Positions 62,518-64,000 of a stretch of 64,000 nt of DNA are shown one piece after another. This DNA comes from a virus, in the IMG/VR virus record IMGVR_UViG_3300031787_000051, positions 20,878 to 84,877 of that record. One strand, given 5' to 3'. The position numbers were made by a program, and so were the translations under genes. The notes under the pieces are model-generated. The model worked only from the letters and a program-made list of their open reading frames with translations, was not told where the DNA came from and did no database searches. Every line of letters begins with the position of its first letter. Positions within the stretch are counted from its first letter, which is position 1.

Positions 62518-63479
62518 AGATATTAGTGACTGGTGGTATGGGCCTAATAGGACATAACATTGTAAGTAAATTAGAAAATGATCACGAACTTATTATTATT
62601 GATAGTCATACTAATTATGGTTTTATACCTCAGCAGCAAATTGATTCCTTAATAAATGCACGTAGGCTAAAAATTAGCAAGTATAAAAATTATATTGTTG
62701 ATATAGTTGATATTCATAATATCAATTTAATTTTCAGAAATTTTCAACCTGATTTAGTAATACATTGTGCTAGCTATCCTAGACAAAAAGCAGTAGAAGC
62801 GGATCCAGCCTTAGGGGCGAGAGTTATGTGCGAGGGTCTTACTAATCTACTAGAAGCCTCAATAAAGAATAATGTAAAAAGATTTGTGTATATCAGTTCA
62901 AGTATGGTCTACGGGGACTTTGAACATGATGTAACAGAAGATAGTCCGTGCAATCCTATAGGTCAGTATGGTATCTTTAAACTTATGGGAGAGAAACTTG
63001 TACAAGATTATAGTCGTAGGACTAATATTGAACACGTTATTATTCGTCCTAGTGCTGTATACGGCGAGCTTGATGTGGAAGATAGGGTTGTTAGCAAATT
63101 TGTTTTAGGGGCTATACGAGGACAAACCTTAAAGGTTAATGGACCAGATGAAGTATTAGACTTTACATACGTAGATGATGCAGCAGAAGGTATTGTTCAG
63201 GCCTCATTAAGCAATAACACAATAAATCAAATTTACAATATAACCCGTAGTGCGGATCAGATGTGGACTTTAAAACAAGCAGCAGAATTAGCAATTAAGA
63301 TTGCAGGTAAAGGAGAACTTATTGTAGGTCCTAGAGACTTAAGTTTTCCTAAACGAGGACGATTGAGTATTGAGAAAGCTATAAAAGACTTTGATTATTA
63401 TCCTAAAATCAATGTAGAAGAGGGTTTTCTTAAGTATTACTATTGGTTAAAGGATTTTGAATGCTTCGGTGATAAATAA
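62514..63479 (+). CDS. NAD-dependent epimerase/dehydratase (extended SDR)
   Basis: 321 aa. Nucleotide-binding MKILVTGGMGLIGHNIVSKL (G-x-x-G-x-x-G), YISSSMVYGD with the catalytic Ser, and YGIFKLMGE giving Y-x-x-x-K. Family enzymes change nucleotide-sugars. A product could feed the glycosyltransferases at 28-31 kb, though the genes are 30 kb apart. The stop codon overlaps a GATAAATA octamer. Confidence 0.88.
   Translation: MKILVTGGMGLIGHNIVSKLENDHELIIIDSHTNYGFIPQQQIDSLINARRLKISKYKNYIVDIVDIHNINLIFRNFQPDLVIHCASYPRQKAVEADPALGARVMCEGLTNLLEASIKNNVKRFVYISSSMVYGDFEHDVTEDSPCNPIGQYGIFKLMGEKLVQDYSRRTNIEHVIIRPSAVYGELDVEDRVVSKFVLGAIRGQTLKVNGPDEVLDFTYVDDAAEGIVQASLSNNTINQIYNITRSADQMWTLKQAAELAIKIAGKGELIVGPRDLSFPKRGRLSIEKAIKDFDYYPKINVEEGFLKYYYWLKDFECFGDK
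63471..63478 (+). promoter_or_regulatory. T4-type late promoter octamer GATAAATA, exactly 5 bases before an ATG
   Basis: It overlaps the epimerase stop codon. By T4 spacing, transcription starts on the A of the ATG at 63484, so the transcript would be leaderless. Confidence 0.6.
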
Positions 63480-63483
63480 CTGC

Positions 63484-63933
63484 ATGTGGATACTATCATT
63501 TACACCCGACTGGGTCTTTCATTCAATAACATTAGCAGGAGTAATAGGAATAATAGCTGGATTCTTGCTAGCCTTTATTCCTTTAGTTAATAAATATAAG
63601 TTACCAATTCAAATTATATCAATTGTCTTACTGACGTTTGGGATATTTATGGAAGGGGCTATTCTTAACGAGCAAGCCTGGCAACTAAAAGTGGCTGATA
63701 TGGAGAAGAAAATGGCTGAAGCAGAAGCTAAGTCTGCTCAAGAAAATGTGAAATTAGTTGAAAAAATAGTAGTGAAGAAAGAATATATTAAAACACGTGG
63801 TCGTGATATTGTAAAATATATTGACAAAGAAATTGTAAAATACGATACAAAATTCATGCCCGGAGGACAGTGTGAAATTCCTAAGGAATTCTATAAAGCA
63901 TTAAATGATGCGGCTCAGGAGCCAAACAAATGA
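63484..63933 (+). CDS. Inner-membrane spanin-like protein (Rz-like candidate)
   Basis: 149 aa from the ATG at 63484; an upstream in-frame codon at 63457 lies inside the epimerase. Two hydrophobic spans (residues ~13-35 and ~42-62) are followed by a coiled-coil periplasmic part (VADMEKKMAEAEAKSAQENV) and a Cys-containing end. The next gene, overlapping by ATGA, encodes a small lipoprotein, the usual partner arrangement for Rz/Rz1 spanins that fuse membranes at lysis. Two spans instead of one is unusual, so a holin-like role is an alternative. Confidence 0.6.
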   Translation: MWILSFTPDWVFHSITLAGVIGIIAGFLLAFIPLVNKYKLPIQIISIVLLTFGIFMEGAILNEQAWQLKVADMEKKMAEAEAKSAQENVKLVEKIVVKKEYIKTRGRDIVKYIDKEIVKYDTKFMPGGQCEIPKEFYKALNDAAQEPNK

Positions 63934-64000
63934 AAAAAATAATTATTATTTCTATGTTGTTATTAACAGGGTGTTCTACTACTGTGCCCGTAAAAGCTAA
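63930..64000 (+). CDS. Outer-membrane spanin-like lipoprotein, cut by window end
   Basis: 23 codons visible: KKIIIISMLLLTGCSTTVPV. LTGC is a clear lipobox with the Cys at about residue 15, so the mature lipoprotein begins there. The start overlaps the upstream stop (ATGA). The context supports an Rz1-like o-spanin. Confidence 0.65.
   Translation, partial: MKKIIIISMLLLTGCSTTVPVKA

Overview
The window is part of an AT-rich, densely packed genome of a T4-like contractile-tailed phage (myovirus). The left end carries T4-type baseplate genes in order (gp5-like hub, gp25-like, gp6-like, then a giant structural protein). The right end carries a classical thymidylate synthase and a spanin-like pair. 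T4-type late promoter octamers ([G/T]ATAAATA) lie just upstream of many start codons. The tail-fibre families and host-derived metabolic genes (pstS, a phosphate-selective porin, a serine-glyoxylate-type aminotransferase) resemble those of marine cyanophages and pelagimyophage-like viruses. The host is probably a marine proteobacterium. A circularly permuted tmRNA and an OprO/P-type porin fit an alpha- or betaproteobacterium, but the host is an inference.

Layout. (1) 1-28.2 kb, plus strand: baseplate and tail module. It holds a partial tail protein, gp5-like, gp25-like, gp6-like, a 5,246-residue protein with two predicted seven-bladed propellers, a 48-aa paralogue fragment, a conserved virion protein and two tail-fibre/adhesin genes. 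(2) 28.2-39.7 kb, plus strand: one tightly overlapping operon behind a TATAAATA promoter. It encodes two GT-A-like glycosyltransferases, a third glycosyltransferase-like protein, two radical SAM proteins, an SGNH-hydrolase-like protein, a 33-aa basic peptide, a NodU-family O-carbamoyltransferase and a 1,220-aa protein built of about eight degenerate repeats resembling the glycosyltransferase core. (3) 39.7-41.5 kb: small membrane or secreted proteins around a two-piece permuted tmRNA gene with its own sigma70-like promoter and a UUCG terminator, then a minus-strand glutamine-amidotransferase-like gene. (4) 41.5-44.0 kb, minus: a pstS-porin operon behind a Pho-box-like site. (5) 44.0-54.5 kb, minus: two very long fibre/adhesin genes. 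(6) 54.6-64.0 kb, plus: an aminotransferase; a run of small genes with five near-identical sigma70-type promoters; a MoxR-type ATPase with a metallopeptidase/VWA partner; thyA; an NAD-dependent epimerase; and the spanin-like pair cut by the window end.

How it fits together. Modules 1 and 5 build the tail and adhesins. Module 2 looks like a sugar/small-molecule modification cassette, which by position may decorate tail or virion proteins or the host surface. Module 4 should raise phosphate uptake in an infected, phosphate-starved cell, with control borrowed from host PhoB. The tmRNA may rescue stalled ribosomes or tag proteins during infection. Two transcription programmes are visible: host-type promoters with an unusually conserved spacer at 55.8-58.5 kb, and T4-type late promoters elsewhere. 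Several late promoters sit so close to the ATG that the predicted transcript is leaderless.
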